From Gonium pectorale (taxonomy: Eukaryota; Chlorophyta; Chlorophyceae; Chlamydomonadales; Volvocaceae): a stretch of 50,016 nucleotides of DNA. The notes beneath the pieces are model-generated. The model ran no database searches and was not told the origin of the DNA. It saw only the letters and a program-made list of their open reading frames with translations. The stretch's first letter is position 1. Each line of letters begins with the position of its first letter. The translations under genes were made by a program, and so were the position numbers. The stretch lies in contig LSYV01000016.1 in NCBI GenBank assembly GCA_001584585.1, forward strand, positions 810,035 to 860,050, in the 5' to 3' direction. Below are positions 12,401 to 21,252 of the stretch, piece by piece.

Positions 12401-12911
12401 TATCCGATCCCCCCGGCTGCCACCAAACCAGCACAGAGCCAGCCGTGCCCGGCGGCACGGGTGGCCGCGGGGGCGCATTGGACGGGGGTGGAGGCGGGGG
12501 CGGCGACTTTGTCACAGGCGAGCCACCTGCGTCGGTCCCTTGGACGTCAGGAGCATTTGTTTCGTTGCCCCCAGTGAAACCGGGCCGCGGCCAATCCTGT
12601 GTCAGGAGGCTCTCGGGGACTGTGGAGCCGCTGCCGTGGAGGACACAGGCCGAGTGGCCCGGAGGCAGCAGCAACGCCTCGCTTTCTGGTGGCCTGAAGA
12701 ATAGAAGTGCTGGCTGTAGAGAGTCAGATGGCGGCGACACGCACGCCGTCTCCAGGAGTTGCGCTAGAGTAACCGAGCCCTCGTAGGCTTCAAACGCCAG
12801 CTGTGCGCTGGCGCCACTCAAAGCAAGGGCAATCCACAGCAGCTGAAGGATTAAGCGGCATTGGGCGGAATGGTAGAAAAAGGTACTGTACGCTCGACCG
12901 CCGGCCTTCAT
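473..12911 (-). CDS. Receptor-like TKL protein kinase, copy A (21 exons, about 1726 aa)
   Basis: Single-pass membrane kinase. Exons on the minus strand: 12911-12374, 12095-11572, 11310-11057, 10776-10575, 10340-10257, 10079-9945, 9645-9539, 9046-8911, 8756-8584, 8406-8015, 7341-6983, 6723-6552, 6236-5671, 5154-4918, 4311-4165, 3851-3641, 3079-2828, 2222-2091, 1890-1628, 1242-1075, 601-473. The total is 5181 nt with all phases consistent. The start is the second Met of the open frame, which aligns with the starts of the other copies and precedes a signal peptide (hydrophobic core LILQLLWIALALSG, likely cleavage after ASA). The ectodomain has strand-like repeats (TLVLQDVVLVI, LRDLTLVNL, VSLRNLVLYNL) and Pro-rich linkers. 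The transmembrane helix is at about residues 1108-1134 (exon 13, AWVVPVASATSAAGG onward, ending in LRHRSR). The kinase fills exons 16-21. Introns 3 and 19 use GC donors. Function in wall or surface sensing is inferred; the ligand is unknown. Exon edges were called by eye with the paralogs as guides. Confidence 0.85.
2291..2364. repeat. Two adjacent perfect hairpins in intron 17 of copy A
   Basis: The first inverted repeat has 16-bp arms (2291-2306 and 2312-2327, arm CGGCACACAGTGTCTT) around a 5-base loop. Nine bases on, a second has 12-bp arms (2337-2348 and 2353-2364, arm CCTGGAATGTGT) around a 4-base loop. Both lie in the intron between exons 17 and 18, and I did not see them in copies B or C. 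They are too short for a plant-type miRNA precursor, and their role is unknown. Confidence 0.8.
3101..3261. repeat. Roughly 90-bp tandem duplication in intron 16 of copy A
   Basis: Two imperfect copies, about 3101-3168 and 3191-3261, share a purine-rich start (GGAAGGGAG) and a conserved end (CTGGGCGCCAG, then GCGTTTGTCCC). It is intronic and specific to copy A in this window. Confidence 0.8.
7149..7316 (-). repeat. Four 42-bp tandem units in exon 11 of copy A
   Basis: Units start at 7149, 7191, 7233 and 7275, nearly identical and in frame. Each adds 14 residues, GGPGGGLPAGGSMG in register, to the Gly-rich ectodomain linker just before the Ser-Pro-Pro stretch. The homologous site in copy C has a single unit, and copy B has a different, 15-bp expansion there. 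Confidence 0.95.
12273..12338. repeat. Two 33-bp tandem units in intron 1 of copy A
   Basis: Positions 12273-12305 and 12306-12338 differ at one base. Each contains GGCGGGTAAGTGCGTGACG on the plus strand. Intronic, no role visible. Confidence 0.9.
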
Positions 12912-13600
12912 GGTATCGAGGAATCGCAGTTTCGCACTCCAACGCAGCAACTTAAGCAGCTCCAGGCATGAAGCGCGCCTAAAGAAACGCGCAAACGCCT
13001 GGGTTGCGCATATGATAGCTCAGAACAAGAATTGAGTTCGAGAAGCTTTGCTTAACAGCAAGCACGCTACAAGAATAGATTGTTCGATAGCCTACAGCAT
13101 CAGCTACGTGCCAGAGGCGGTACGGTTCTTGCTTGTAACACGCATGACGTACGGGCAATGGGATATGGGCGTGCGCAGCACCATCCCGACGTACGCGGGT
13201 ATTTTAAGTAAGGAATTTTTCTGTACAGATCCAGGTCCTCTGTCGAACACTGCACCTAGCACTTGGAAAATGAAATGGAAACGGAAACCAACCCTATCCT
13301 CCTGAAAGGTAGCTATGAAAAGTAACCAGGCCAGGAGACAGTTCTCAGTCAGTTCAAGCTTGAAGCGTACCTGCAACCAGAGGCTCGGATACGGCGGGTC
13401 CCTCCAAAGTACCAGCTTCCAAAATTCGAATGGGCCTCAGCCTCGGGTACAGAAATTGCGTGTTTGCGAGGGAGGCAACGTCGTTGACCGCACACGTTGA
13501 CTCGCACGATTGGGGCCCCAGGTCACAATTATCTCACATTCTTGCTGTTAATAAGCATAAATTCATCAAGATTTCCCGGTGCTCCGCCCGCGTGCTCCCG
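12912..13600. other. Upstream region of copy A, no gene
   Basis: DNA 5' of the copy A start, expected to hold its 5' UTR and promoter. I see no convincing TATA box and no similarity to the upstream DNA of copies B or C. Short open frames here look random. Confidence 0.4.
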
Positions 13601-14160
13601 TTTTAGGGTAGAGATGTGACGCATGGCGGTCTTGCACCGGCCCCGGACGTGCCATAATCATCAATACATACCCCTTCAATTTCAGGCGTGGGCATCATTA
13701 AGGAAAACGCCTTTCTCAGAGGCCATTTCTCAAAAAAAATCTTCCGGGGGCCCCCCAGACCCCCGGGTGCGGGCTGCCAAAATTCGGAGAGGCGGTGTGG
13801 ACCACCTGCCATCCGCGCCTTCGTGGCGGGCGAGAGCCGCACGCTGCACACGACCGTGCCGACCTCTGGTTGACAGTTTCGAGAACTGTTGTAGGGACCG
13901 TTCGGACTTACGAGAATGGGAATTCCCAGGTCCCAGGCTCCCACACGGGCTCCCAGCGTCCCAGGTCTCACAGACTCCCACTCCCCAGGCGCACTTTCCC
14001 AGTTTCGGACTGCGTGTCCCCCGATATTCTGCAATAATCTCCATCAGAAGCGTCCAGGGGTCCCCCCAAGCCGAAATTTTTGCAAGATTGAGGGTCCAAT
14101 ACTGTAACCCTTTGATTTTGCTGGGTATCTTCATGAGCATACTTCTGTCTGCATGATCCG
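13600..14160. other. Non-coding, repeat-like spacer segment
   Basis: Contains C/G homopolymer patches (about 13744-13765), an A-run (about 13731-13738), a cluster of TCCCAG-type words at about 13919-13992, and a short palindrome around 13874-13890. The composition differs from the gene bodies and suggests transposon-derived DNA. No coding frame is supported. Confidence 0.35.
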
Positions 14161-14263
14161 GTGTCGCGGTTTCATAGGTGTCGTGATGTAGCACCGCCGC
14201 GCCTGTGTTCGTGCTGGTTCCGGAGCTTGTACGGCATGAGGTATGCCTGTTGTTTGTGTGCTG

Positions 14264-14327
14264 TGCTCTCTCTCTCTGGTTCTCTCTCTAGCTTCCTCTC
14301 TGGTTCTCTCCTCTCTCCCTCTCTTGA
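14264..14327. repeat. CT-rich simple-sequence tract
   Basis: About 64 bases almost entirely of CT dinucleotides and CCT/TTCT words on the plus strand, in the spacer between copies A and B. Confidence 0.85.
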
Positions 14328-14564
14328 GCTCCTCGGTGGCTCTCACACCATGTAACGTTGTAGTGGTCTCGTTGCGCTTCCGTAGCCTCGACATGTAGTA
14401 GTCCTCGGTTCGCTCGCTCCTAGTGTGCTCTGGCAGCCAGGTCGTTCCCAGATGCTTTGTGACGGGATTGTTGTCCTGTTGCCACGTTTTGTGAGGCGCC
14501 AAGCTGGATCAGCTGCATCACTGCACGTACTATCGTACGACACCGGCCGCATTCTGTTCGGCCC

Positions 14565-14775
14565 TGTTGAGCGACGATTGCTAGCCATGGCCGCCCGGGG
14601 TCCTGGTGCACGTCCTGGGGGCGTAGTTCCAAGATAACTTCGCTCCAGGTTCGTAGGCTCCAAACACCTCATTGTATCCAGTTACAGGCTGCAGAAACAA
14701 GCTGAAAGGGGTCAGTTGACCGCGTTGACCGAAGCTGCGCCTCGTTTCGGTACGCGCGGGGACCCGCAGCCGTTG
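14565..14775. repeat. Dispersed repeat, first copy of a direct pair
   Basis: Begins TGTTGAGCGACGATTGC and ends near GCAGCCGTTGG. It matches 16088-16259 in the same orientation with several small gaps (shared words GCCATGGCCGCCCGGGG, CTGCGCCTCGTTTCGGTAC). Together the pair brackets the satellite and the assembly gap. It may be the ends of a mobile element, but no element-encoded protein is seen. Confidence 0.7.
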
Positions 14776-15007
14776 GCGATCGAGGAGGGTGTGGCCGACT
14801 GTCGGTCGGCTGGTGTACTGCGGTTTCTTGCTGACGCTGAAATAAAGGCGCCCTAAGGGCTAGTGACCAACGCCCAAGCATCGTACTTTGCTCGCTACGC
14901 CCCTGCGCCACCAACTGCGCAGCACGGCAGCGGCGACTGCTGTGTGTGGTGTCTTGCATTGCACTGCTGCAGTGCCAGCCTCTCACCCTGCTGCCACCAC
15001 CGCTTAT

Positions 15008-15530
15008 CGGGAGAGGGGTTGAAGGGGGGAGGGTGTCCTTTCCCCCTTCCCCGGGCCCGCACCGGTGTTCCCCAGCATCATCGCTGACCGGGAGAGGGGT
15101 TGAAGGGGGGAGGGTGTCCCNNNNNNNNNNNNNNNNNNNNNNNNNNNNNNNNNNNNNNNNNNNNNNNNNNNNNNNNNNNNNNNNNNNNNNNNNNNNNNNN
15201 NNNNNNNNNNNNNNNNNNNNNNNNNNNNNNNNNNNNNNNNNNNNNNNNNNNNNNNNNNNNNNNNNNNNNNNNNNNNNNNNNNNNNNNNNNNNNNNNNNNN
15301 NNNNNNNNNNNNNNNNNNNNNNNNNNNNNNNNNNNNNNNNNNNNNNNNNNNNNNNNNNNNNNNNNNNNNNNNNNNNNNNNNNNNNNNNNNNNNNNNNNNN
15401 NNNNNNNNNNNNNNNNNNNNNNNNNNNNNNNNNNNNNNNNNNNNNNNNNNNNNNNNNNNNNCCCTTTACCAGGGCCCGCACTCGTGTTCCCCGCCATCAT
15501 CGCTGACCGGGAGAGGGATTGAAGGGGGCG
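15008..15530. repeat. 81-bp tandem satellite, interrupted by the gap
   Basis: The words GGGAGAGGGGTTGAAGG and CATCATCGCTGACC recur with a period of 81 bp (15008 to 15089) left of the N run and again right of it at 15508. A diverged unit lies at about 16013-16060. The gap therefore sits inside the array, and the true unit number is unknown. Confidence 0.85.
15121..15461. other. Assembly gap (341 N)
   Basis: An unbroken run of N. Both edges are in the same satellite, so missing repeat units are the likely content. Confidence 0.99.
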
Positions 15531-15847
15531 GGGCACCTGCTCGTGCCAGCCAGACAGCGACCCATGGGTCACTGGGTCCAAAGTCGATTGTACTGGCTGT
15601 TGTGAACCCCGACACTGGTCCATAGCTTTCATATCGCAAACGCACGCAGTCACAGTGACATACCCAAGGCCAGTCTCATGGCATATGGCGCGTTTGATGG
15701 GGGGCATCAACGCATCACACAGAATCAGGCACTTTGAGGGCAGCCACCGCCCAAACTACACATCGCACTCGACATGTACACCCGCGCGGGCGATGTCAGG
15801 ACATACATGACAGAGGGTCCGTCTGCTCGCATACCTCGCCCACCATG

Positions 15848-15903
15848 CCCTGTACTCGGCGCCCTGCTGGAAACATCACACCCTCGGGTGTGTATGTCCG
15901 TAG
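15848..15903 (+). repeat. Dispersed short repeat family, diverged member
   Basis: Matches the pair in intron 10 of copy C (40336-40395, 40538-40597) through the words GGAAACATCACACCCTCGGG and TGTGTATGTCCGTA. Spacer between copies A and B. Confidence 0.6.
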
Positions 15904-16087
15904 TGGCTGCCTTCCCCGTTTCTGGTTCTCTTTTCTTTGACGGCGTTACCATACTCAGTAAGCGCTCAGAACCCACGTGCGGTGATTCCCAACACTCCAA
16001 ACTCGTGCTCCCCACCATCATCGCTGTTCGGGAGAGGGGTTGAAGGGGGTAGGGTGTCCCTTAACCCTTTAACCCTCCCCGGCCGCC

Positions 16088-16259
16088 TGTTAAGCGACGA
16101 TTGCCAGCCATGGCCGCCCGGGGTTCTGGGGGGCGCAGCTCGCAAATAACGTCTAGGTATTTGGGCTCCAAACACCTTATTGCATCCACTTACGGGCTGT
16201 TACCGCGTTGACCGCAGCTGCGCCTCGTTTCGGTACGCGCAGAGACCCGTAGCCGTTGG
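16088..16259. repeat. Dispersed repeat, second copy of a direct pair
   Basis: Same orientation as 14565-14775, shorter by about 40 bp because of internal gaps. Starts TGTTAAGCGACGATTGCC and ends at GCCGTTGG. The DNA on either side is not shared with the first copy. Confidence 0.7.
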
Positions 16260-18044
16260 TTGCTGGGCAGGGGTGGCTATGGATCCTCCAGATGGACCAG
16301 CAGGAACTGCAGGATTTTTGCCGAGGGACTGTCCCCTCGTCCCCAGGTCAGGCGAGCGAGTTTCCATGCTTCAAGTACCGGACCATTCCTGTTCGTGGGT
16401 TGCCCAATGTCCATTGGTGTGGGTTTTGTCGCCGAGCGCACTCAATGAAAGTCGGTCCTCAAGGCTCGCCTCGAGCGCGCTCCTTGCCGCACCGGCTCCA
16501 AGCAAAACTCCCCGCGGAGCGCATGGTTACCGGGGACGATGTTATAGCGTGTAGATACGGTACGCGTCCGCCAGAGCCCGGGGGGCGAATGCGAACGGTT
16601 AGGTGCGGAGGGTTATGTAGTGGGATGGGGCGAAGGGTCATGAGTGCCGTTCTGTGGCTAGATATACATGGATGTACGCGTCGATATGGTATGCATGGCG
16701 AGGTACGGTATGCAACGGGCATGCATGGTCTAATGACGGAGCCGACACCCCTCTGAAAGTCACTATCACCATAAGCGCAGGCAGGGCTTCCGGTGTTAAG
16801 GAACGAGAAGGGGTGTGTGTTGATTGGGAATTGATGGGTAAAAATCATGGACGGGCGGCACAGAAGTAAAATTGAATCGCTGTAATGAGGGATCTATGAG
16901 GTCATACACACACGCAGGCGCGACGTTTCCAGTAGGGTGGGCCTGGGTGGGGTTGTACATGGCTTGTGCGCAGAGCACACGAGCAGGCGCCCTCCGCCCC
17001 TCCCCCTTCCTGGACGGAATAGCTAAACGTGTCGCTGTTATCTCGCTCGAACATTTGCGGTCGTGCCCCACGGCATCGCCGACTCCGCTACTGGCATCTT
17101 GTCAATGGGCGGTCAGACCCGCCCATCCGGAACGCCTAGCTGCGGTAAGTAGACGTGTAAGTAGGCACGTCGTCCAGCAGGTTGCGGAGTCAGCCACTGT
17201 CGTTGCATGCAGCGGTTCCTGACGTGTAGACGGGTCGACATGTGGACAACGCAGTAGTATTGTTGGGAGTGCGAGCAGATAGCGTACGTGCGCTGTTGTT
17301 TGCATGGTCCAGGTTATGTTACAGCAGTAACCAGCACACTGGGGTATGACTCACCACTCGACTCACTGGTCATTACAACTGGCACCACAAGTCCACAACG
17401 TCAGTTAGCGAGCATGGCCATCAGTGCATATGGTAACAAGCAAGGGTGTCATACAGGCTCGCGTTAAGGTAGGACGAATGGGGGGTGTAGTACTGATGAG
17501 CAAGACAACGAGCGGCCGCCAACGCAAAGCAGGAAGCGGCAGTTATTGTACGTACGCTGGGGACTTAAATCTCCTCACTAAAAGCACTGTAAGGCGTCAG
17601 CAGCCTTTGGTCGGGCTCCCCCCACACACGACGTACCCCAGCCACCGGCCACCCATCAGTACATTCCACAACGTTGCCTCGCCCATGCTTACACGGGCGC
17701 AATCCTATTTGCGCAGGGAAACGCCGAGCGAGGCCGACGAATGAATGAAGGAAGAGGGAAGTTCAGGGTTGATTGCCGGGCCAACTAGCGCCTGGCAAGC
17801 GGTACACGACAGCCTTGCCAACAGCGGTACCAGCGGTATGAGCACGGCATGTACGTACATACGATATGCGCGCTGAATTAATCTCCGTACGACATGGGTT
17901 CTGCAAGCGGCACTAGGCAACCATCAGTACGACACGGCGTGTGCGGCAAGGATGGAGCCAGCCCTGGGCGCAAACATTACCAATATCAAGTCCGACGCAA
18001 GTGCAAGGACTCGCCCAGGTGCGCATACCCACATCAAAAGTGTA
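16260..18044. other. Spacer without recognised genes
   Basis: About 1.8 kb in which the open frames are short and dissimilar to known proteins. Only a dispersed-repeat member at 16900-16942 and short ATGCATGG-type word repeats near 16670-16735 stand out. Confidence 0.45.
16900..16942 (-). repeat. Dispersed short repeat family member, inverted
   Basis: On the plus strand it reads GTCATACACACACGCAGGCG, then CGACGTTTCCAGTAGGGTGG. This is the reverse complement, with changes, of the members in intron 10 of copy C. Confidence 0.6.
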
Positions 18045-18644
18045 CCGCTGTGCGATGATCAATGCAAGTGCTGATGTACATTCCATGAATAGGGGGTGGC
18101 TTTGTGCATCGTCGACCTAAAGCTACCGACGTCGCAATGCACTCGGAGACCAATCCTAATCCGGCGTTTTCAGCAATATGATCAATGCCCAGCTGCTGTG
18201 AGCAAGCAGCTGTATGCCAAAAGGGCGGCCACACATGAAGCTCCTGTGCGCCTTGAGCAGTGTGTATGCGTGCCTGCTCCTCTTCTTCCCCATCCGTTCG
18301 TTACCCTCTTTCGTGTGCATGCCCACCTCAGCACAATTAAAAGGGGCCCTCATCTCCAGGCAACAGACGCAACGAACTGTCGACCTTCCAACACGTGCAA
18401 AATTGCAAACACGCGGTAGTGTGCCATCAGCGTACATTCCGTCCTCCGTATATGTGGCAGCTCGTCAGCAATCAGGCAGGGGTACGCAGCAGCGTGCCGG
18501 GGGTCGCAGCATGACCATGGCAGAAAGCTCGCCACGGCTTTTCCGGTCCGCCGGTAAGGTCTTTGCTGATCAACATGGGCAGCCCAAACACATCGGCGCG
18601 CGGGACGGATCCCCCACCTGTCACCGGTCGCAAGGGTTGGTTAG
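18045..18644 (-). other. 3' flank of kinase copy B, with an insertion
   Basis: Blocks here align with 110-472 downstream of copy A. Relative to A, copy B has about 260 extra bases (18119-18378), flanked on both sides by GTCGACCT (18111-18118 and 18379-18386), which occurs once in A (187-194). This looks like an insertion with an 8-bp target duplication. The insert has no clear terminal inverted repeats or coding capacity. Part of it (around 18150-18185) resembles 32925-32965 downstream of copy C. Confidence 0.5.
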
Positions 18645-21252
18645 CTAGCTCTGCAGTAACACGGCCTGTAGGCGGCTGCAGATCTCCCCAAAGTCGGGCC
18701 GCTGCCGGGGTTCTGCCGATAGGCAGGCCGCCGCCAGGTCCGCGTACTGCAGGTGGGCCGATTCGCGCATGTCCTGTAGGGGGATGGCGGGGGCAGCAGG
18801 CGTGACGACAGATACTCTCCTTTTTGCGCTGCTGAACCGATTGACGGCACGTCGCTAAAAAGCTCCGGATGCCCTCGGCCGGCACGCTGCTCGGCGGCCC
18901 CGTTGCCCAGATACGGTGCCTCTGCGCGTTCCTAGGGCGACTACTGCAAACATTTCCGGGGGCCTGAACCCGAACAAAAGCCCGTTGCGGAGTTGAAATG
19001 CCATGGTGGGAGGCGTGCAATGCGATCGCATAGCCATTGCTGTGGACTCGTGCGGTGCACTTGAGCGCGCCGCTCGCACTCATCCCCAGCACACGTGCCA
19101 ACGACCCAACGGCGTTAGCCCGTGATGCCGTGAACTCCGGCGTGCCCAAGTACCAACCCCCCACGCTGCATCCGTAAACGTATGCACAAGCGCCCACACA
19201 TGCACGGGCCCAGCCAGCACTCACCTTGAGCAGCCAGTCTTGCAGCGACACGGTGCCGGGCTCCCTAACTGAGCACACCATGGCCTGCACGGCGCGCATG
19301 TCGCTGAGGGTGCAGCCGTAGAAGAACTCGAGCAGCATCAGCCCGAACGACCACACGTCAGCGCGGGGGGAGAGCTCCCCCCGGGCGATGACCTGGCGGG
19401 GGGTGTTGGATAGTTACAGGACGCTGCCCGCCCGGTACTCCAGCAAGCGGAAAGTGATGCACGCAACACAGCAGCAGAGGGCCCTGACTGGCTCCCGAGG
19501 AGCCACGGGACCTAAGGTCGTGGGTTTACACGTTGCTGTGCACAATGTTGTACGGTTGGGAGAGATAGTTGGCAAGATGGGGGCAGCGAAGAAGGGGAAC
19601 GGCAACGTCGCGGACACCGTATAGAATTCGAAATAGAAGAGTTGGTAGGGTGGGGGCGGGGCTCACTGGACCTGCTAGTGAAGCGCAAAGCTGCGTACCA
19701 CCGAGACAAAATGGGCACTCGCCTCGGGCGCGGAGTACGCGGGCGTGCCGTGGAAGTGCTTGGACGCGTGCGTGGCGCCCTCCGCCAGCGGCAGGCTCAG
19801 CCCAAAGTCCGCCACCTTGGCGGATAGGGCCAACGGGAAGCCGCCAGCGGCCGCATCGGCGCCGGCCCCATCAGCGCCGGTGGGCGAGGGCTGGGAGCAA
19901 GAATTGGCTGCTTGGGCGCTTGCACATCCGGCCGCCAATGCACCCTCATCCGACGGCCGGTATGCGAGGAGCACGTTATCTGCGAGCCCAGGAGGGGGGT
20001 GGGGGCCCATTGCCCCACGGCAGCACGTTAGCAAGGTAGCGGGCAAGTGGCACAATCGGTTCTGCCAAGCAGAACCACTCCTATGGACAGAGGATACGGC
20101 GCAACTTCTGCTCGCCGCAAGATGCTGGTGACTAGAAGGCCTCACCCGGCTTCAGGTCTCCGTGCACGATGCGGCTGCTGTGCACGTGCCGCATGCCCTG
20201 CGCCACGTCCAGGGCCAGGCGCAGGGCGAGGGCGCGGGCGGCTCCCCCAGCCCGGACTGACCCGGCCACACCCTTGCCTGCGGAGCAGGGGGTTGGTATG
20301 GAGTCCTGGGGGGGAAGCCAACAGGTTCGGCGCAGACACCTTGGCAATCCGGGCAACCATGAAACTGACGCCCGTCCTCGGAAGGCTCCGCCCTCAGCCG
20401 CATGCGTGGGTGAATGGGTGGCCACCCGCATGCCCGCAAACACGGCATGACTTCGAAGCAAACGATGGTAGATTAGACCCCGCAGCGGCCAGGTACGGCA
20501 CGTATGTGCGCACCCTGCACCGTACATCCGGCAAGAAGACGTACAACGATGGATAACGGTATGCCGGTATGCAGTAACACGCCGTACACCCAGCAGTACA
20601 ACCAATCCGCCGGCTCTTGCCGATTGCCTTCTTGAGCGAGCCCCCGTTGCACAGCTCCTGCACGATGTACAGCTTGTACGCATCAGCCTCGTCAGCCCCA
20701 CCGGTTGCGGCGGCACCGGCGGCATGGGCGGCGGGCCCAGCGGTTCGGTCGGGGAGGGCTTCAAGGTCTGCGGCCGCCCTAGTCTGGCCCACAAATGGCG
20801 ATGGCGGCGCCGTGGCTTCCGGTGGCAGAGTGAGCAGCCTCAGATCATAGCTGTAGGTAGCTGCACCGCGTCGCACGCCGAACGGCGCCAAAAGGGGAAG
20901 ATTGGGCGTGCAAGGGCTGTTAAAGCGCACACATGGACATCTGGCGGCAGGGGGGCAGTTGGCTGACACCATCATCCTGGTCGCAGCAGACACAAAACGT
21001 GTTGGGCGCTCGGCGCGGCTGGGGTTCCAGCCCACACTCACCCACTACGTTGGGGTGCGCCATGCTCATGGAGATGGCCGCCTCGAGCACCGCCCGCTGC
21101 CGGGCGCGGCCCTCGGGCCCCGCCGTCTCGGCCGGCACCACCAGCGTCTTGACGGCCACGGGCACGCCGCGCCACGTGCCGCAGTACACCACACCGAAGG
21201 CACCGCTGGCCAGCACGGATGCAATCCGAAGGTCCGCATCGCTAAGCTCTGC
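18645..21252 (-). other. Kinase-domain exons 16-21 of copy B
   Basis: Glycine-rich loop ASGAFGVVYCGTW, VAVK Lys at about residue 1416, HPNVV after the alpha-C helix, and hinge side VQELCNGGSLKKAI. HGDLKPDN has its Asp at about 1572 and DFGLS is at about 1633. The activation segment HASKHFHGTPAYSAPE is identical to that of copy A and differs from C. The C-terminal end (LQAVLLQS) is unique to this copy. As in the other copies, about 45 residues are inserted between NVLL and the DFG strand, and about 45-60 residues between HPNVV and DEADAYKLY. This makes the domain longer than a typical 260-residue kinase. Confidence 0.85.

Noticed and set aside
14669..15710. Long open frames on both strands through the N run
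   Set aside because: Their length comes from unknown bases in the gap, and the flanking sequence is satellite.
14565..16259. Calling the direct repeats a complete LTR retrotransposon
   Set aside because: No TG...CA termini, primer-binding site, polypurine tract or gag/pol frame could be found.
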